Source: Curtobacterium sp. VKM Ac-2922
Lineage (GTDB): Bacteria > Actinomycetota > Actinomycetes > Actinomycetales > Microbacteriaceae
NCBI RefSeq assembly: GCF_022815645.1
Contig: NZ_JALGRO010000007.1
Coordinates: forward strand, 1-64,000
Reading direction: 5' to 3'
DNA: 64,000 bases
Shown one piece after another: positions 1 through 13,499 of the stretch. Each line of letters opens with the position of its first letter. Position 1 is the stretch's first letter. The notes beneath the pieces were generated by a model. The model was given only the letters and a program-made list of their open reading frames with translations, searched no databases and was not told the origin of the DNA. The position numbers and the translations under genes were made by a program.

Positions 1-203
1 ACAAGTGGAACGCCACGGGGTCAATAAATTGGCATTGACAATGTGCACGCTGTTGAGTTCTCAAGGACCAGACGCACTCCCCACTCGACCCCACGAAGAG
101 GTTCCGCCAGAGAGGCATTCGTTCTTGGTTCGACCACCGGTGTTCGTCGACCCAGAGTCTGGGTCAGTGGCTCATCCCGAGGGAGAGAACCGGTGGAGTA
201 GTC
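1..203 (-). other. rRNA operon leader (16S gene lies left of the window)
   Basis: Read on the minus strand, this stretch runs from a promoter near 204-232 toward the left edge and holds a boxA-like antitermination element, as found in actinobacterial 16S leaders. A near-perfect palindrome (149-165, gacccaga/tctgggtc) may fold in the transcript. The 16S gene itself is not in the window, so the assignment rests on promoter, boxA and orientation only. Confidence 0.65.
51..65 (-). promoter_or_regulatory. boxA-like rRNA antitermination site
   Basis: The minus strand reads CTTGAGAACTCAACA. It closely matches the leader element (TTGAGAACTCAA) that mycobacterial and other actinobacterial rRNA operons carry upstream of 16S and that loads the Nus antitermination complex. 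It fixes the direction of the operon as leftward. Confidence 0.75.
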
Positions 204-232
204 ATCCTAGGCGTCGGAGCCGTCCAGCGCAA
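204..232 (-). promoter_or_regulatory. rRNA promoter, proximal
   Basis: On the minus strand a -35 TTGCGC (227-232) and a -10 TAGGAT (204-209) are separated by exactly 17 bp. The expected start is near 197, which leaves a leader of about 200 nt before the window edge. Position and direction fit the boxA at 51-65. Confidence 0.7.
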
Positions 233-335
233 GGCCGGAGCTGATCTCCTGTGGAGGATGGTCCCACTTGAGGGCCGACGTGCTCTGGGCTTTCGCTCCA
301 GCCGCTCCGCCGCACCTTTGGGGTGACGAGAGGAA

Positions 336-365
336 ACATTACGGGCGGGGGCCGGGTAGCGCCAA
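336..365 (-). promoter_or_regulatory. possible second, upstream rRNA promoter
   Basis: On the minus strand TTGGCG (360-365) and TAATGT (336-341) are 18 bp apart, about 130 bp upstream of the proximal promoter. Tandem promoters are common in front of rRNA operons. The hexamers are only fair matches, so this is tentative. Confidence 0.4.
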
Positions 366-520
366 CCCATGCCACATCCCGGGCGTGTCGCATCCTGCAA
401 CAGGTCCGAGCACGCAGGCATCAGGCCCGAGCGAGCAGGCACCAGGCCCGGGAACGCGACGACGCCCGGCGCCGCGGTGCGTGGGCACTGCGGGAACCGG
501 GCGTCGTGGACGGGGACGGG
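366..520. other. intergenic spacer between tyrS end and rRNA promoters
   Basis: I see no convincing gene. The only structure is a 16-bp direct repeat with one mismatch (414-429 and 435-450, gcaggca(t/c)caggcccg) set 21 bp apart. It lies just downstream of tyrS and just upstream of the rRNA promoters. Confidence 0.4.
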
Positions 521-1837
521 TCAGCTCGTGAGGGTCACACCGGCCAGGGTCTTCTTGCCTCGGCGCAACACGACCACTCCCCCGGGCAGGGCGATCTCCG
601 CCAGCACGGCGGTCGGGTCGTCGGCGCGGGTGTTGTTCACGTAGACCCCGCCCTGGTCGATCGCGCGACGGGCCTCGCCGAGGGACTTCACCAACGCGGT
701 GTCGACGAGCGCCTTCGCCAGGTCGGCGTCGGGCGTCAGGGTCACCGACCCGGGGAGTTCCGCGACGGCCGCTCGGAGCGTGGGACCGTCGAGCGCCGCC
801 AGGTCGCCGTTGCCGAACAGGGCCGCCGACGCATCGATCGCCGCCTGGGTCGCGTCGACGCCGTGCACGACGGACGTGACCTCGTACGCCAGCGTCCGCT
901 GCGCTTCGCGCCGGAACGGTTCGTCAGCCACCACCTGTTCGAGCCGTTCGATCTCGGCACGGCTCAGGAACGTGAACTGCCGCAACCGGGCGATCACGTC
1001 GGCATCGGTGGTGTTGAGCCAGAACTGGTACATGGCGTACGGCGAGGTCATGTCGGCATCGAGCCAGATGGCGTTGCCCTCGCTCTTGCCGAACTTCGTG
1101 CCGTCCGAGTTCGTGATGAGCGGCGTCCCCATCGCGTGCACGGTCGCACCCTCGGCACGCCGGATCAGCTCGGTGCCCGACGTCAGGTTGCCCCATTGGT
1201 CGGACCCACCCGTCTGGAGCGTGCACCCGTACTGCCGGTACAGCTCGCAGTAGTCCATCCCCTGCAGGATCTGGTAGCTGAACTCGGTGTAGCTGATGCC
1301 CGAGTCGGAGTTCAGTCGCGCTGCGACCGCGTCCTTCTTGAGCATCGAGTTCACGCGGAAGTACTTGCCGACGTCGCGCAGGAAGTCGATCGCGGACATC
1401 GGCGACGTCCAGTCGAGGTTGTTGACCAGCCGCACGCCGTTGTCACCGTCGGGACTGAGGAAGCGCGACACCTGTTCCTGCAGCCGACTCACCCACGTGG
1501 CAACGGTCTCGCGCGTGTTCAACGTGCGTTCGGCCGTGGGCCGGGGATCGCCGATCAGGCCGGTCGACCCCCCGACGAGCGCCAGGGGCTTGTGGCCAGC
1601 GAGCTGCAACCGACGCATGGTCAGCAGCTGCAGCAGGTTGCCGCAGTGCAACGACGGCGCCGTCGGGTCGAACCCGCAGTAGTACGTGATCGGCGCACCG
1701 TCGAGAACCTCTTGCAGCGCGGTCTCGTCGGTCGAGACCTGCACCAGACCACGCCAGCGCAGTTCGTCCCACACCGAGGCGAAGGTGGGGTCGTTCTGCT
1801 GACGCGTCAGGACATCGGGAGCGGTATCACTGGACAC
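521..1837 (-). CDS. tyrS: tyrosyl-tRNA synthetase
   Basis: Class I aminoacyl-tRNA synthetase that charges tRNA-Tyr with tyrosine in the cytoplasm. The 438-aa product has the HIGH-type signature HCGN (residues 64-67), the KMSKS-type loop KFGKS (248-252), the tyrosine-binding segment around TGGSDQWGN, and a C-terminal S4-like RNA-binding region. I chose the GTG at 1837 (SSDTAPDVL...) because the upstream extension in the same frame is unlike the family. It lies between mpg and the rRNA promoters, matching the mpg-tyrS neighbourhood of other actinobacteria. Identity is secure; only the start is uncertain. Confidence 0.95.
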   Translation of the reverse strand: MSSDTAPDVLTRQQNDPTFASVWDELRWRGLVQVSTDETALQEVLDGAPITYYCGFDPTAPSLHCGNLLQLLTMRRLQLAGHKPLALVGGSTGLIGDPRPTAERTLNTRETVATWVSRLQEQVSRFLSPDGDNGVRLVNNLDWTSPMSAIDFLRDVGKYFRVNSMLKKDAVAARLNSDSGISYTEFSYQILQGMDYCELYRQYGCTLQTGGSDQWGNLTSGTELIRRAEGATVHAMGTPLITNSDGTKFGKSEGNAIWLDADMTSPYAMYQFWLNTTDADVIARLRQFTFLSRAEIERLEQVVADEPFRREAQRTLAYEVTSVVHGVDATQAAIDASAALFGNGDLAALDGPTLRAAVAELPGSVTLTPDADLAKALVDTALVKSLGEARRAIDQGGVYVNNTRADDPTAVLAEIALPGGVVVLRRGKKTLAGVTLTS

Positions 1838-1946
1838 CCGCCAATCGTAGCGGGGACCCACCGGCCCGGAGGCTCCCTGCACGGTGGGCCCCCGCCGCCG
1901 GTTCCGGCGCGACGCGCCAGCGGCGGGCCGGCCGTGCCGGCGCGGA

Positions 1947-5408
<3,462 letters not shown>

Positions 5409-5434
5409 GGGTCTTCTCCTTGGGGTGGTGGTTG

Positions 5435-6361
5435 TCAGTTGTTGGCGGCGAGGAGCCAGGCGAGCAGTGCCTTCTGGGCGTGCAGACGGTTCTCTGCCTC
5501 GTCCCAGATGATGCTGCGCGGGCCGTCGATGACCTCGGCGGTGACCTCGAAGCCGCGGTCGGCCGGCAGGCAGTGCATGAACACGGCGTCGTCCGCGGCG
5601 TGCGCCATCATCGCGTCGTCCACGCGGTAGTCCTTGAACGTGTCGAGTCGCTGCTGCTTCTCGGCTTCCTTGCCCATGGACACCCACGTGTCGGTCACGA
5701 CGACGTCGGCGCCGGCGACCGCGGCCACCGGATCGGTCACGACCAGGACGGACCCGCCCGTCTCGGCCGCTCGGTGCTCGGCGTCCGTCACGACCTGGGG
5801 CGCAGGGCTGAACGCGACCGGGCTGCCGACCCGGACGTGCATGCCGGCCGTGGCCGCCGCCAGCAAGTAGGACTGCGCCATGTTGCTCGCGCCGTCGCCG
5901 ACGAAGGCGATGGTCTGGCCCGCCAGCGCGCCGCGGTGCTCGCGGATGGTGAGCAGGTCGGCCAACAGCTGGCACGGGTGGAAGTCGTCGGAGAGCGCGT
6001 TGACGACCGGGACCGTGGTGCCCTCGGCCATCTCCTCGAGCCCGGCCTGGCCGTAGGTGCGCCAGACGATCGCCGACACCATCCGCTCGAGCACGCGGGC
6101 CGTGTCGGAGGGGGTCTCCTTGCCGCCGAGCTGGCTGTTCGCCGTCGAGATGATGAGCGGGCTGCCGCCCAGGTCGCTGATGCCCACGTGGAAGGACACC
6201 CGCGTGCGGGTCGACGACTTGTCGAAGATCACCGCGACGCTCTGCGGGCCGGCCAGCGGCTTCGCGCCCCAGCGGTCGCGCTTCATCTCGACCGCCAGGT
6301 CGAGGACGGCGGACTGCTCCGCCTGGGTCAGGTCGTCGTCACGGAGGAAGTGGCGGGTCAT
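5435..6361 (-). CDS. argF: ornithine carbamoyltransferase
   Basis: Makes citrulline from ornithine and carbamoyl phosphate. The 308-aa product has the carbamoyl phosphate site [10 protein letters not shown] and the ornithine/carbamoyl motif FMHCLPA, both diagnostic of anabolic OTCases. Its ATG (6361) overlaps the argD stop as ATGA, so argD and argF are probably translationally coupled. It is the sixth enzyme of the pathway and is encoded in normal order after argD. Confidence 0.96.
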   Translation of the reverse strand: MTRHFLRDDDLTQAEQSAVLDLAVEMKRDRWGAKPLAGPQSVAVIFDKSSTRTRVSFHVGISDLGGSPLIISTANSQLGGKETPSDTARVLERMVSAIVWRTYGQAGLEEMAEGTTVPVVNALSDDFHPCQLLADLLTIREHRGALAGQTIAFVGDGASNMAQSYLLAAATAGMHVRVGSPVAFSPAPQVVTDAEHRAAETGGSVLVVTDPVAAVAGADVVVTDTWVSMGKEAEKQQRLDTFKDYRVDDAMMAHAADDAVFMHCLPADRGFEVTAEVIDGPRSIIWDEAENRLHAQKALLAWLLAANN

Positions 6362-7584
6362 GCGGAGGTCTCCTGGTGGGCGTCCTGGACGGAGGCCATG
6401 CTCTGGGCGAGGATCGCGAGGAACTCGTCGATCTCGGCGTCGGTCACGATGAGCGGCGGCGCGATGCGCAGGCTCGACTCGTTCGGGGCGTTCACGATCA
6501 GGCCACGCTCGAGCGCGGCCGCGGCGATCGCGGCTGCGACCGGACGGTGCAGTCCCACGCCGATGAGCAGACCGCTGCCGCGCACCTCTTCGACCAGCGG
6601 CGAGCCGATCGCACCGATGCCGGCACGGATGCGCTCGCCCTTGGTGACAGCCGACTCGACGAGCCCGGCGCGCTCGATCTCCTCGAGCACGGCGTTCGCC
6701 ACGCGGGTGCCGAGCGGGTTGCCGCCGAACGTCGAGCCGTGCTGGCCGGCCGAGAACAGGTCGGAGGCCCAGCCGAACGTGACGAGCGCCGCGATCGGGA
6801 ACCCGCCGGCGATGCCCTTGGCCACCGTGATGGCGTCCGGGACGACCCCCTGCTGCTGGAACGCGAACCACGATCCGGTGCGTCCGACACCGGTCTGGAT
6901 CTCGTCGAGGATCAGCAGCGCGTGGTGCGCTTCGGTCAGACGCCGTGCGGCCGCCAGGAAGCCCTCGGGCAGGTCGACCACGCCGGCCTCGCCCTTGATC
7001 GGCTCGATGATGATCGCGGCCACGGTGTCGTCGATGGCGTGCTCGAGTGCTGCGATCGAGGTCTCGATGTGCTCGACACCCGGCAGCATCGGCAGGAAGT
7101 CCTCTTGCAGCGCGGGCTTGCCGGTGAGCGCGAGCGCACCCATCGTGCGGCCGTGGAACGCCTGCTGCAGCGCGAGGATCTTGGTCTTGCGGCCGTCCGG
7201 GCCCCGGTTCAGCCGGGCGAGCTTGAACGCCGCCTCGTTCGCTTCGGCGCCGGAGTTGCCGAAGTACACGCGGCCCGCGTCGCCCGCGCCCGAGATGCGC
7301 TTGAGGCGCTCGGCCAGTTCGAGCTGCGGGGGCGTCGCGAAGTAGTTCGAGACGTGCACGAGCTTGGCGGCCTGGTCGGCGATCGCGTCGACCAGGACCG
7401 GGTGGGCGTGCCCCAGCGAGTTGACGGCGATGCCCGCCAGGAAGTCGAGGTACTCGTTGCCGTCGACGTCCCAGACGCGGCAGCCCTGGCCGCGCTCGAG
7501 CATGATCTTCGGCGGTGTCAGGGATCGCATGAGCGACGCCCCGAACCGGTCGTTCCAGGTTGCGGTCTGCGTCTCGGTGGTCAC
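6358..7584 (-). CDS. argD: acetylornithine aminotransferase
   Basis: PLP-dependent class III aminotransferase that converts N-acetylglutamate semialdehyde to N-acetylornithine. The 408-aa product has the glycine-rich SGAEANEAA, the LDEIQTGVGRTG segment with the PLP-binding Asp, and the Schiff-base lysine in VAKGIAGGFP. Translation starts at a GTG (7584) that overlaps the argB stop (GTGA), and its stop overlaps argF. Confidence 0.96.
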   Translation of the reverse strand: MTTETQTATWNDRFGASLMRSLTPPKIMLERGQGCRVWDVDGNEYLDFLAGIAVNSLGHAHPVLVDAIADQAAKLVHVSNYFATPPQLELAERLKRISGAGDAGRVYFGNSGAEANEAAFKLARLNRGPDGRKTKILALQQAFHGRTMGALALTGKPALQEDFLPMLPGVEHIETSIAALEHAIDDTVAAIIIEPIKGEAGVVDLPEGFLAAARRLTEAHHALLILDEIQTGVGRTGSWFAFQQQGVVPDAITVAKGIAGGFPIAALVTFGWASDLFSAGQHGSTFGGNPLGTRVANAVLEEIERAGLVESAVTKGERIRAGIGAIGSPLVEEVRGSGLLIGVGLHRPVAAAIAAAALERGLIVNAPNESSLRIAPPLIVTDAEIDEFLAILAQSMASVQDAHQETSA

Positions 7585-8621
7585 CGTGCGGTCCCCTTCG
7601 TGTCGATGGTGTCAGCGTGCTGCGGGTCGTTCGGGTGCTGGATCGGGCTGGCTGGGCCGCGTCGGCCGATCTCGGCGTGGGTGTTCTGGTTCTCGGTCCG
7701 TCGGCTCGGGTCCGGGATCACCTCGGTGCCCGCGCCGCGGAGCGTGAAGACCTCGAGCAGGATCGAGTGCGGGATCCGGCCGTCGATGATCGTGGCGCCG
7801 CCGACACCGCCGACCACGGCGTCGAGGCAGGCGGTCATCTTCGGGATCATGCCCGACTCGAGCGAGGGCAGGAGTGCCCGGAGCTCCTCGACCGCGATCA
7901 GGTCGATGATCGAGTCGCGGTCGGGCCAGTTGCGGTACAGCCCGGGTACGTCGGTCAGCATCATGAGCTTCGACGCCCCGAGCGCGATCGCCAGGGCCGC
8001 GGCCGCCGCGTCGGCGTTCACGTTGAGCGCCTGGTCCGGGTGGGCGTCATCGACGGCGATGCTCGACACGACGGGGATCTGGTTCGCCCGGATCGCCGCC
8101 AGGACCCCGGACGGGTCGACATGGGTGATGTCGCCGACGTGGCCCAGGTCGAAGTGCTCGCCGTCCACGACGACGCCCTTCTTCTCGCCGGTGAACAGCG
8201 ACCCGCCGTCGCCGGACACCCCGACGCCGATGCCCGAGCCGTGCTCGTTCATCAGGTCGACGATCTCGCGGTTCACCTCGCCGGCCAGGACGTCACGCAC
8301 GACCGTGATCGCCTCGGTCGTGGTGACGCGGTACCCGCCGCGGAACTCGGACTGGATGCCCTGCTCCTTGAGCGCAGCGGAGATCTGCGGCCCGCCGCCG
8401 TGCACCACGACCGGGTGCAGGCCGGCGTAGCGCAGGTAGACCATGTCCTCGGCGAAGGCCCGCTTGAGGTCGTCGTTCACCATCGCGTTGCCGCCGAACT
8501 TGACGACGACGATCTTGCCCGAGAACCGCTTCAGCCACGGCAGGGACTCGATGAGGGTCGCGGCCTTGACGGCGGCGAACTCGTGTTCTTCCTGTTTCGA
8601 CAGGGCGTCTCCGGTGCTCAT
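7581..8621 (-). CDS. argB: acetylglutamate kinase
   Basis: Phosphorylates N-acetylglutamate. The amino-acid kinase fold is shown by KFGGNAMV at the start, VVVHGGGPQIS and FRGGYRVTT. At 346 aa it is about 40 residues longer than usual: after the family's normal end (VIPDPS region) there is a polar tail rich in Asn, His and Asp ending in TIDTKGTAR. The tail is probably dispensable. The ATG at 8621 overlaps the argJ stop by one base (TGATG) and the stop overlaps the argD GTG. Confidence 0.95.
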   Translation of the reverse strand: MSTGDALSKQEEHEFAAVKAATLIESLPWLKRFSGKIVVVKFGGNAMVNDDLKRAFAEDMVYLRYAGLHPVVVHGGGPQISAALKEQGIQSEFRGGYRVTTTEAITVVRDVLAGEVNREIVDLMNEHGSGIGVGVSGDGGSLFTGEKKGVVVDGEHFDLGHVGDITHVDPSGVLAAIRANQIPVVSSIAVDDAHPDQALNVNADAAAAALAIALGASKLMMLTDVPGLYRNWPDRDSIIDLIAVEELRALLPSLESGMIPKMTACLDAVVGGVGGATIIDGRIPHSILLEVFTLRGAGTEVIPDPSRRTENQNTHAEIGRRGPASPIQHPNDPQHADTIDTKGTAR

Positions 8622-9838
8622 CAGCTGGAGTACGCGCTGTTCTCGTGGACGTAGTCGTGCGTCAGGTCGTTCGTCAGGATGGTCGCCGCGTACGGCCCCA
8701 CCCCGAGGTCGATCAGCACGTCCGTGTCGCGCGGAGTCAGGTCGACCTGGTCGCTCGGACGGTCGGGGGCGCCGGCGTGGCAGACCCGCACGCCGTTCAT
8801 CGAGACGTCGACCGCATACGGGTCGAACTCCGCGTCGGTGGTGCCGATCGCGGCCAGGACCCGGCCCCAGTTGGGGTCGTTGCCGAAGACGGCTGCCTTG
8901 AACAGGTTGTTGCGCGCGACACTGCGGCCCACGGTGACCGCGTCGTCCTCAGACGCAGCACCGACCACGTGGATCGCGATGTCGTGGCTGGCACCCTCGG
9001 CGTCCTGCTGCAGCTGGCGGGCCAGGTCGGCGCACACGACGGTCAGGGCTTCTTGGAAGTCGCCGACCTCGGGGGTGGTGCCCGAGGCGCCGGACGACAT
9101 CAGCACGACGGTGTCGTTCGTCGACATGCAGCCGTCCGAGTCGACCCGGTCGAAGGTCACCCGGGTGGCCGCACGGAGTGCCTGGTCGAGTTCGTCGGAG
9201 CTGAGCAGCGCGTCGGTGGTGATCACGACGAGCATCGTGGCCAGACCCGGGGCGAGCATGCCCGCGCCCTTGGCCATGCCGCCGACGGTCCAGCCGTCCT
9301 CGGTGACCTCGGACTGCTTGGCCCGGGTGTCCGTCGTCATGATCGCGGTCGCAGCGTCCGGTCCGCCGGTGTCCGACAGGGCGTCCGTGGTCAGGGCGAC
9401 CCCGTGCAGCACGTGGTCGCGGAAGGTCTGGTCGCCGACGCCGATGAGTCCGGTGGAGCACACGACGACGTCGCCGGCCCCGATGCCGAGGGACTCGCCC
9501 ACGGCCTCGGCGGTCAGGTGCGTGGTCTGGAACCCGAACGGCCCGGTGAAGCAGTTGGCCCCGCCCGAGTTCAGGAAGACGGCTCGCGCGACACCGTCAC
9601 CGACGACCTGGCGCGACCAGATGACGGGATGGGCCTGCGCGCGGTTGCTGGTGAACACCGCAGCGACCGCCGCCTGCGGGCCGTCGTTCACGACGAGCGC
9701 CACGTCCGGGGTGCCGCTCGCCTTGAGCCCGGCGGTCGCGCCGGCAGCGCGGAAGCCCGCCGCTGCGGTCACGCCCTGTGTGCCGTTGACGGACTGGAGG
9801 CTCGTGGGCACGTCGGCCCCGTTCGTTGCGTCGGTCAC
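8621..9838 (-). CDS. argJ: bifunctional glutamate N-acetyltransferase / ornithine acetyltransferase
   Basis: Recycles the acetyl group from N-acetylornithine to glutamate, the cyclic version of the pathway. The 405-aa precursor contains [15 protein letters not shown], where the conserved Thr of ATML marks the self-cleavage site giving alpha and beta chains. The GTG at 9838 overlaps the argC stop (GTGA). No separate argA or argE is seen, which fits a cyclic pathway driven by ArgJ. Confidence 0.96.
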   Translation of the reverse strand: MTDATNGADVPTSLQSVNGTQGVTAAAGFRAAGATAGLKASGTPDVALVVNDGPQAAVAAVFTSNRAQAHPVIWSRQVVGDGVARAVFLNSGGANCFTGPFGFQTTHLTAEAVGESLGIGAGDVVVCSTGLIGVGDQTFRDHVLHGVALTTDALSDTGGPDAATAIMTTDTRAKQSEVTEDGWTVGGMAKGAGMLAPGLATMLVVITTDALLSSDELDQALRAATRVTFDRVDSDGCMSTNDTVVLMSSGASGTTPEVGDFQEALTVVCADLARQLQQDAEGASHDIAIHVVGAASEDDAVTVGRSVARNNLFKAAVFGNDPNWGRVLAAIGTTDAEFDPYAVDVSMNGVRVCHAGAPDRPSDQVDLTPRDTDVLIDLGVGPYAATILTNDLTHDYVHENSAYSS

Positions 9839-10932
9839 GGTGCGACTCCGTCCACGCTGAGGCCGAGGGTCTCGGGCAGGCCGAGTGCGATGTTGGCGGA
9901 CTGCACCGCAGCGCCGCCGGTTCCCTTGGCGAGGTTGTCGAGGGCCGTGATCGCCACGACCCGGCCCGCTGCTTCGTCGACGGCGATGCCGACGAGCGCG
10001 GTGTTCGCCCCGATGGTGTCCGCCACCCGGGGGAACTCGCCCTCGGGCAGCAGGTGGACGAAGGGCTCGTCGGCGTAGGCCTGTTCCCAGGCGAGCCGCA
10101 CGTCGCGCGCGCTGACCCCCGGCGCGAGCTTGGCCGTCGTCGTCGCCAGGATCCCCCGCGCCATCGGGACGAGCACCGGCGTGAACGAGATCGTCACGTC
10201 CGAGGCACCCGCGGCCCGCAGGTTCTGTTGGATCTCCGGGACGTGCCGGTGGGTGCCGCCGACCGCGTAGGCGCTGGCGGAGCCCATGATCTCGGCGGCC
10301 AGGTACGTCGGCGCGAGCTTCTTGCCGGCACCCGAGGGGCCCACGCTGAGCACGGCGACGATGTCGTCGGACTGCACCAGGCCGGACTGGATGCCCGGTT
10401 GGATGCCGAGTGTGACGGCGGTCACGTTGCACCCGGGCACCGCGATGCGCTTGGTCGTGGCGAGCTCGGCCCGCTGCCGGCTCTGGGCCACGATGTCGTC
10501 GACGTCGCGCCACTCGTCGGCGGAACCCGGAGTCGGTGCCGCGTGCAGGAGCTCGGGCAGGCCGTAGGTCCATGCGCCGAACCAGTCGCCCCCGTAGAAC
10601 GCTTCCCACGCAGCCGGGTCGGTCAGCCGGTGGTCGGCACCGCAGTCGACGACCAGGGTGTCCGCGTCGAGCTCGGCGGTGATCGCCCCGGACTGGCCGT
10701 GCGGCAGGGCGAGGAAGACCACGTCGTGCCCGCGCAGCGTGTCCGCCGTGGTCTCGACCAGCGTCAGGTGCGCCAACGAGCGGAGGTGGGGCTGCGTCGC
10801 GATGAGCGGCTGCCCGGCGTTCGAGAACGCGGTCGCCGTCCGGACGTCGAACTCGGGATGCGCCGACAGGATGCGCAGCAGCTCACCGCCTGCGTAGCCG
10901 CTGGCTCCCGCCACGGCGACGGATACGGACAT
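9835..10932 (-). CDS. argC: N-acetyl-gamma-glutamyl-phosphate reductase
   Basis: NADPH-dependent reduction of N-acetylglutamyl phosphate to the semialdehyde. The N-terminal Rossmann motif [14 protein letters not shown] and the catalytic-cysteine region [13 protein letters not shown] are present; length (365 aa) is normal. First gene of argCJBDFGH, 74 bp after pheT on the same strand. I looked for an ArgR-box dyad in that gap and found none, so either the gene is transcribed from pheST or its control site is unrecognised. Confidence 0.96.
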   Translation of the reverse strand: MSVSVAVAGASGYAGGELLRILSAHPEFDVRTATAFSNAGQPLIATQPHLRSLAHLTLVETTADTLRGHDVVFLALPHGQSGAITAELDADTLVVDCGADHRLTDPAAWEAFYGGDWFGAWTYGLPELLHAAPTPGSADEWRDVDDIVAQSRQRAELATTKRIAVPGCNVTAVTLGIQPGIQSGLVQSDDIVAVLSVGPSGAGKKLAPTYLAAEIMGSASAYAVGGTHRHVPEIQQNLRAAGASDVTISFTPVLVPMARGILATTTAKLAPGVSARDVRLAWEQAYADEPFVHLLPEGEFPRVADTIGANTALVGIAVDEAAGRVVAITALDNLAKGTGGAAVQSANIALGLPETLGLSVDGVAP

Positions 10933-11006
10933 GGGATTCCACCTTTGGTCGGACGATTCGTCGAGGATCGGAGGCGGCGGCCCCGTGCGGTGCTGTCCCA
11001 GGGGGA

Positions 11007-13499
11007 TCAGTCGCGCAGGGTCGCCCCGAATCGCTCGCCGGCACGTCGGACGGCGCCGTCACGGGCCACGGAGGCCTCGGCAGCGGTCAGGGTGCGGTCC
11101 GTGGCACGGAAGCGCAGCGCGAACGTCAGGGACTTCTGTCCCTCGTCCACGCCGGAGCCCCGGTAGTCATCCACGAGGCGAGCATACTCCAACAGCTCTC
11201 CGGCGCCAGAGCGCACCTCGTGCAGCACGTCGCCGGCGGGGACGTCGACCCCGACCACCAGGGACAGGTCCTGCGTGGCCGCGGGGTAGGTGACGATCGG
11301 TGCGACGGAGACCGACTCGGGGACGGCGGCGATGACCGCGTCGAGGTCGATCTCGACGACGGCGACCACCCGCGGCAGGTCCGATGCGGCAGCCAGTTCG
11401 GGCAGCAGTTCGCCCGCGACACCGACCACCGTGCCGTCGACGAGCAACGCGGCAGCGCGGCCCGGGTGCAGCGACGGGTGCGACGTCTGCGCGACGGTCA
11501 GCTCGGTGCCTGCGGCCCACGCGATCGTGCGTGCCACGTCGAGGGCGTCCGCGATGCCGAAGGGCTCGGGCAGGACCCCCGGCTGCTTGACGAGACGGTG
11601 CCCGAGGAGCAGTGCCGACACGTGGAACGGCTGGGCGGGCAGGGCCGCGTCGAGGCCGGACAGCACCTCGGCGCCCGGGTGTGCGGCACCTGCGGGCACC
11701 TGCGCCGTGCCGAGTTCGGCATCGGCGACCGGCAGGAACACCCGCGAGGTCTCGTACACCGCCACGTCGACCAGCCCGCGCGAGGTGTTGCGTCGCGCGA
11801 CGTCGACCAGGGCCGGCAGGCCGCTGCGGCGGAGCAGGTTCTGCTCGCTGTCCAACGCGTTCGCGAGCACGACGGCCGGCCCGCCAGCCGGGTCGATGCC
11901 CGGGTAGGCGGCGGTCGTCGTCGCCGAGACGAACGGCGCCGTGACGACCTCGACCAGACCCGCGGCAGCCAGTGCGGCCGCGACACGACGGCGCGCCTGC
12001 TGGTGGGCGGTGAGGCCGCGCCCGGGAGGGGCGACCGGCAGCACGCTCGGGATGCGGTGGTACCCGACGATGCGCGCGACCTCTTCGACCAGGGTCGTGT
12101 CGTCCGTCAGGTCCGGGCGCCAGGTGGGCGGGGTCACCATGAGCTGCTGGCCGTCAGCGTCGACCGTGGCCCCGATGGCGCGCAGCGTGTCGACCACCTC
12201 GGACTCGGTGTACTCGACGCCGACCAGCTCGGCCGGACGCGACCGGCGCATCGACACCGGGGGGCGACCCGTGGTGTCGACGAGCGTGGAGCCGAGGGGG
12301 TCCGCCGTGCCGCCCGCGAGCTCGACGAGGAGCTGCACGGCCCGGTCGGCGGCGGCTTCCGCCACCAGCGGGTCGACCCCGCGCTCGAAGCGCTTGGATG
12401 CCTCGCTCGGCAGCTTGTGTCGCCGTGCGGTCCGGGCGATCGACACCTGGTCGAACCCGGCGGCCTCGATCAGGACGTCGGTGGTGCTGGCGGTGATCTC
12501 GGTGCGCGCACCACCCATCACGCCGGCCAGGCCGACGGGACCGTCGTCGTCGGTGATGACGAGGTCTTCCGGGTCGAGCGTGCGGGTGACGTCGTCGAGT
12601 GTGGTGAGGGTCTCGCCGGCGGCAGCGCGACGGACACCGAGTCCGCCGGAGACCGTGTCGAGGTCGTACCCGTGCAACGGCTGGCCGAGCTCGAACATGA
12701 CGTAGTTGGTGATGTCGACGGGGAGCGAGATCGAGCGGACGCCCACCAGTGACAGGCGCGACACCATCCACGCCGGTGTCGGACGCGCGGCGTCGATCCC
12801 GCGCACGACCCGCGTGACGAAGGTGCTGGAACCGACGCGGCCCCGGATCGGAGCGTCGTCCGTGATGGTCACGTCGAAGCCACTGGCGTCGTGACGAGGC
12901 ACGCGGTCGGCCGGGTCGTGGAACGAGGCACCGGTGGCGTGCGCGTACTCACGTGCGACACCGCGCAGGCTCATCGCGTAGCCGCGGTCCGGCGTCACGT
13001 TGATCTCGACCGCGGCGTCGTCGAGGCCCAGGAGCGCGATGGCGTCCTGTCCGACGTCGGGGTCCATGCCGAGGTCGGCGAACCGCAGGATGCCGTCGTG
13101 CTCGTCGCCGAGGCCGAGTTCGCGCGCGGAGGCGATCATGCCGTCGGACACGTGCCCGTACGTCGTGCGTGCGGCGATCGGGAACGGCCCGGGCAACACG
13201 GCACCGGGCAGCGTCACGACGACCTTGTCGCCGACGTCGAAGTTGTGCGCGCCGCAGACGATGCCGCGGGACTCGGCTTCGCCGACGTCCACCTGGCACC
13301 AGTTGATCGTCTTGCCGTTCTTCTGCGGCTCGGGGACGCGCTCGAGCACCCGGCCGACGACGACGGGGCCGGTCAGGTCGAACGTGTGCACCGCTTCTTC
13401 TTCGAACCCGACGGACACGAGCGCCGCGTGGACGTGCTCGAGCGTGACGTCGTCGGGCAGGTCGACGGATTCGCCGAGCCAGCGGAGTGGGACGCGCAT
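11007..13499 (-). CDS. pheT: phenylalanyl-tRNA synthetase beta subunit
   Basis: Large subunit of the alpha2-beta2 enzyme that charges tRNA-Phe. The 830-aa protein shows the family order: an N-terminal tRNA-binding/EMAP-like domain (near [14 protein letters not shown]), B3/B4 editing domain, B5 domain, a catalytic-like core and a C-terminal anticodon-binding FDX-ACB domain ending in FGATLRD. The ATG at 13499 overlaps the pheS stop by one base (TGATG), so synthesis of both subunits is coupled. Confidence 0.96.
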   Translation of the reverse strand: MRVPLRWLGESVDLPDDVTLEHVHAALVSVGFEEEAVHTFDLTGPVVVGRVLERVPEPQKNGKTINWCQVDVGEAESRGIVCGAHNFDVGDKVVVTLPGAVLPGPFPIAARTTYGHVSDGMIASARELGLGDEHDGILRFADLGMDPDVGQDAIALLGLDDAAVEINVTPDRGYAMSLRGVAREYAHATGASFHDPADRVPRHDASGFDVTITDDAPIRGRVGSSTFVTRVVRGIDAARPTPAWMVSRLSLVGVRSISLPVDITNYVMFELGQPLHGYDLDTVSGGLGVRRAAAGETLTTLDDVTRTLDPEDLVITDDDGPVGLAGVMGGARTEITASTTDVLIEAAGFDQVSIARTARRHKLPSEASKRFERGVDPLVAEAAADRAVQLLVELAGGTADPLGSTLVDTTGRPPVSMRRSRPAELVGVEYTESEVVDTLRAIGATVDADGQQLMVTPPTWRPDLTDDTTLVEEVARIVGYHRIPSVLPVAPPGRGLTAHQQARRRVAAALAAAGLVEVVTAPFVSATTTAAYPGIDPAGGPAVVLANALDSEQNLLRRSGLPALVDVARRNTSRGLVDVAVYETSRVFLPVADAELGTAQVPAGAAHPGAEVLSGLDAALPAQPFHVSALLLGHRLVKQPGVLPEPFGIADALDVARTIAWAAGTELTVAQTSHPSLHPGRAAALLVDGTVVGVAGELLPELAAASDLPRVVAVVEIDLDAVIAAVPESVSVAPIVTYPAATQDLSLVVGVDVPAGDVLHEVRSGAGELLEYARLVDDYRGSGVDEGQKSLTFALRFRATDRTLTAAEASVARDGAVRRAGERFGATLRD

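Noticed and set aside
10933-11006. ArgR box before argC
   Set aside because: No dyad resembling the actinobacterial ARG box is visible on either strand.
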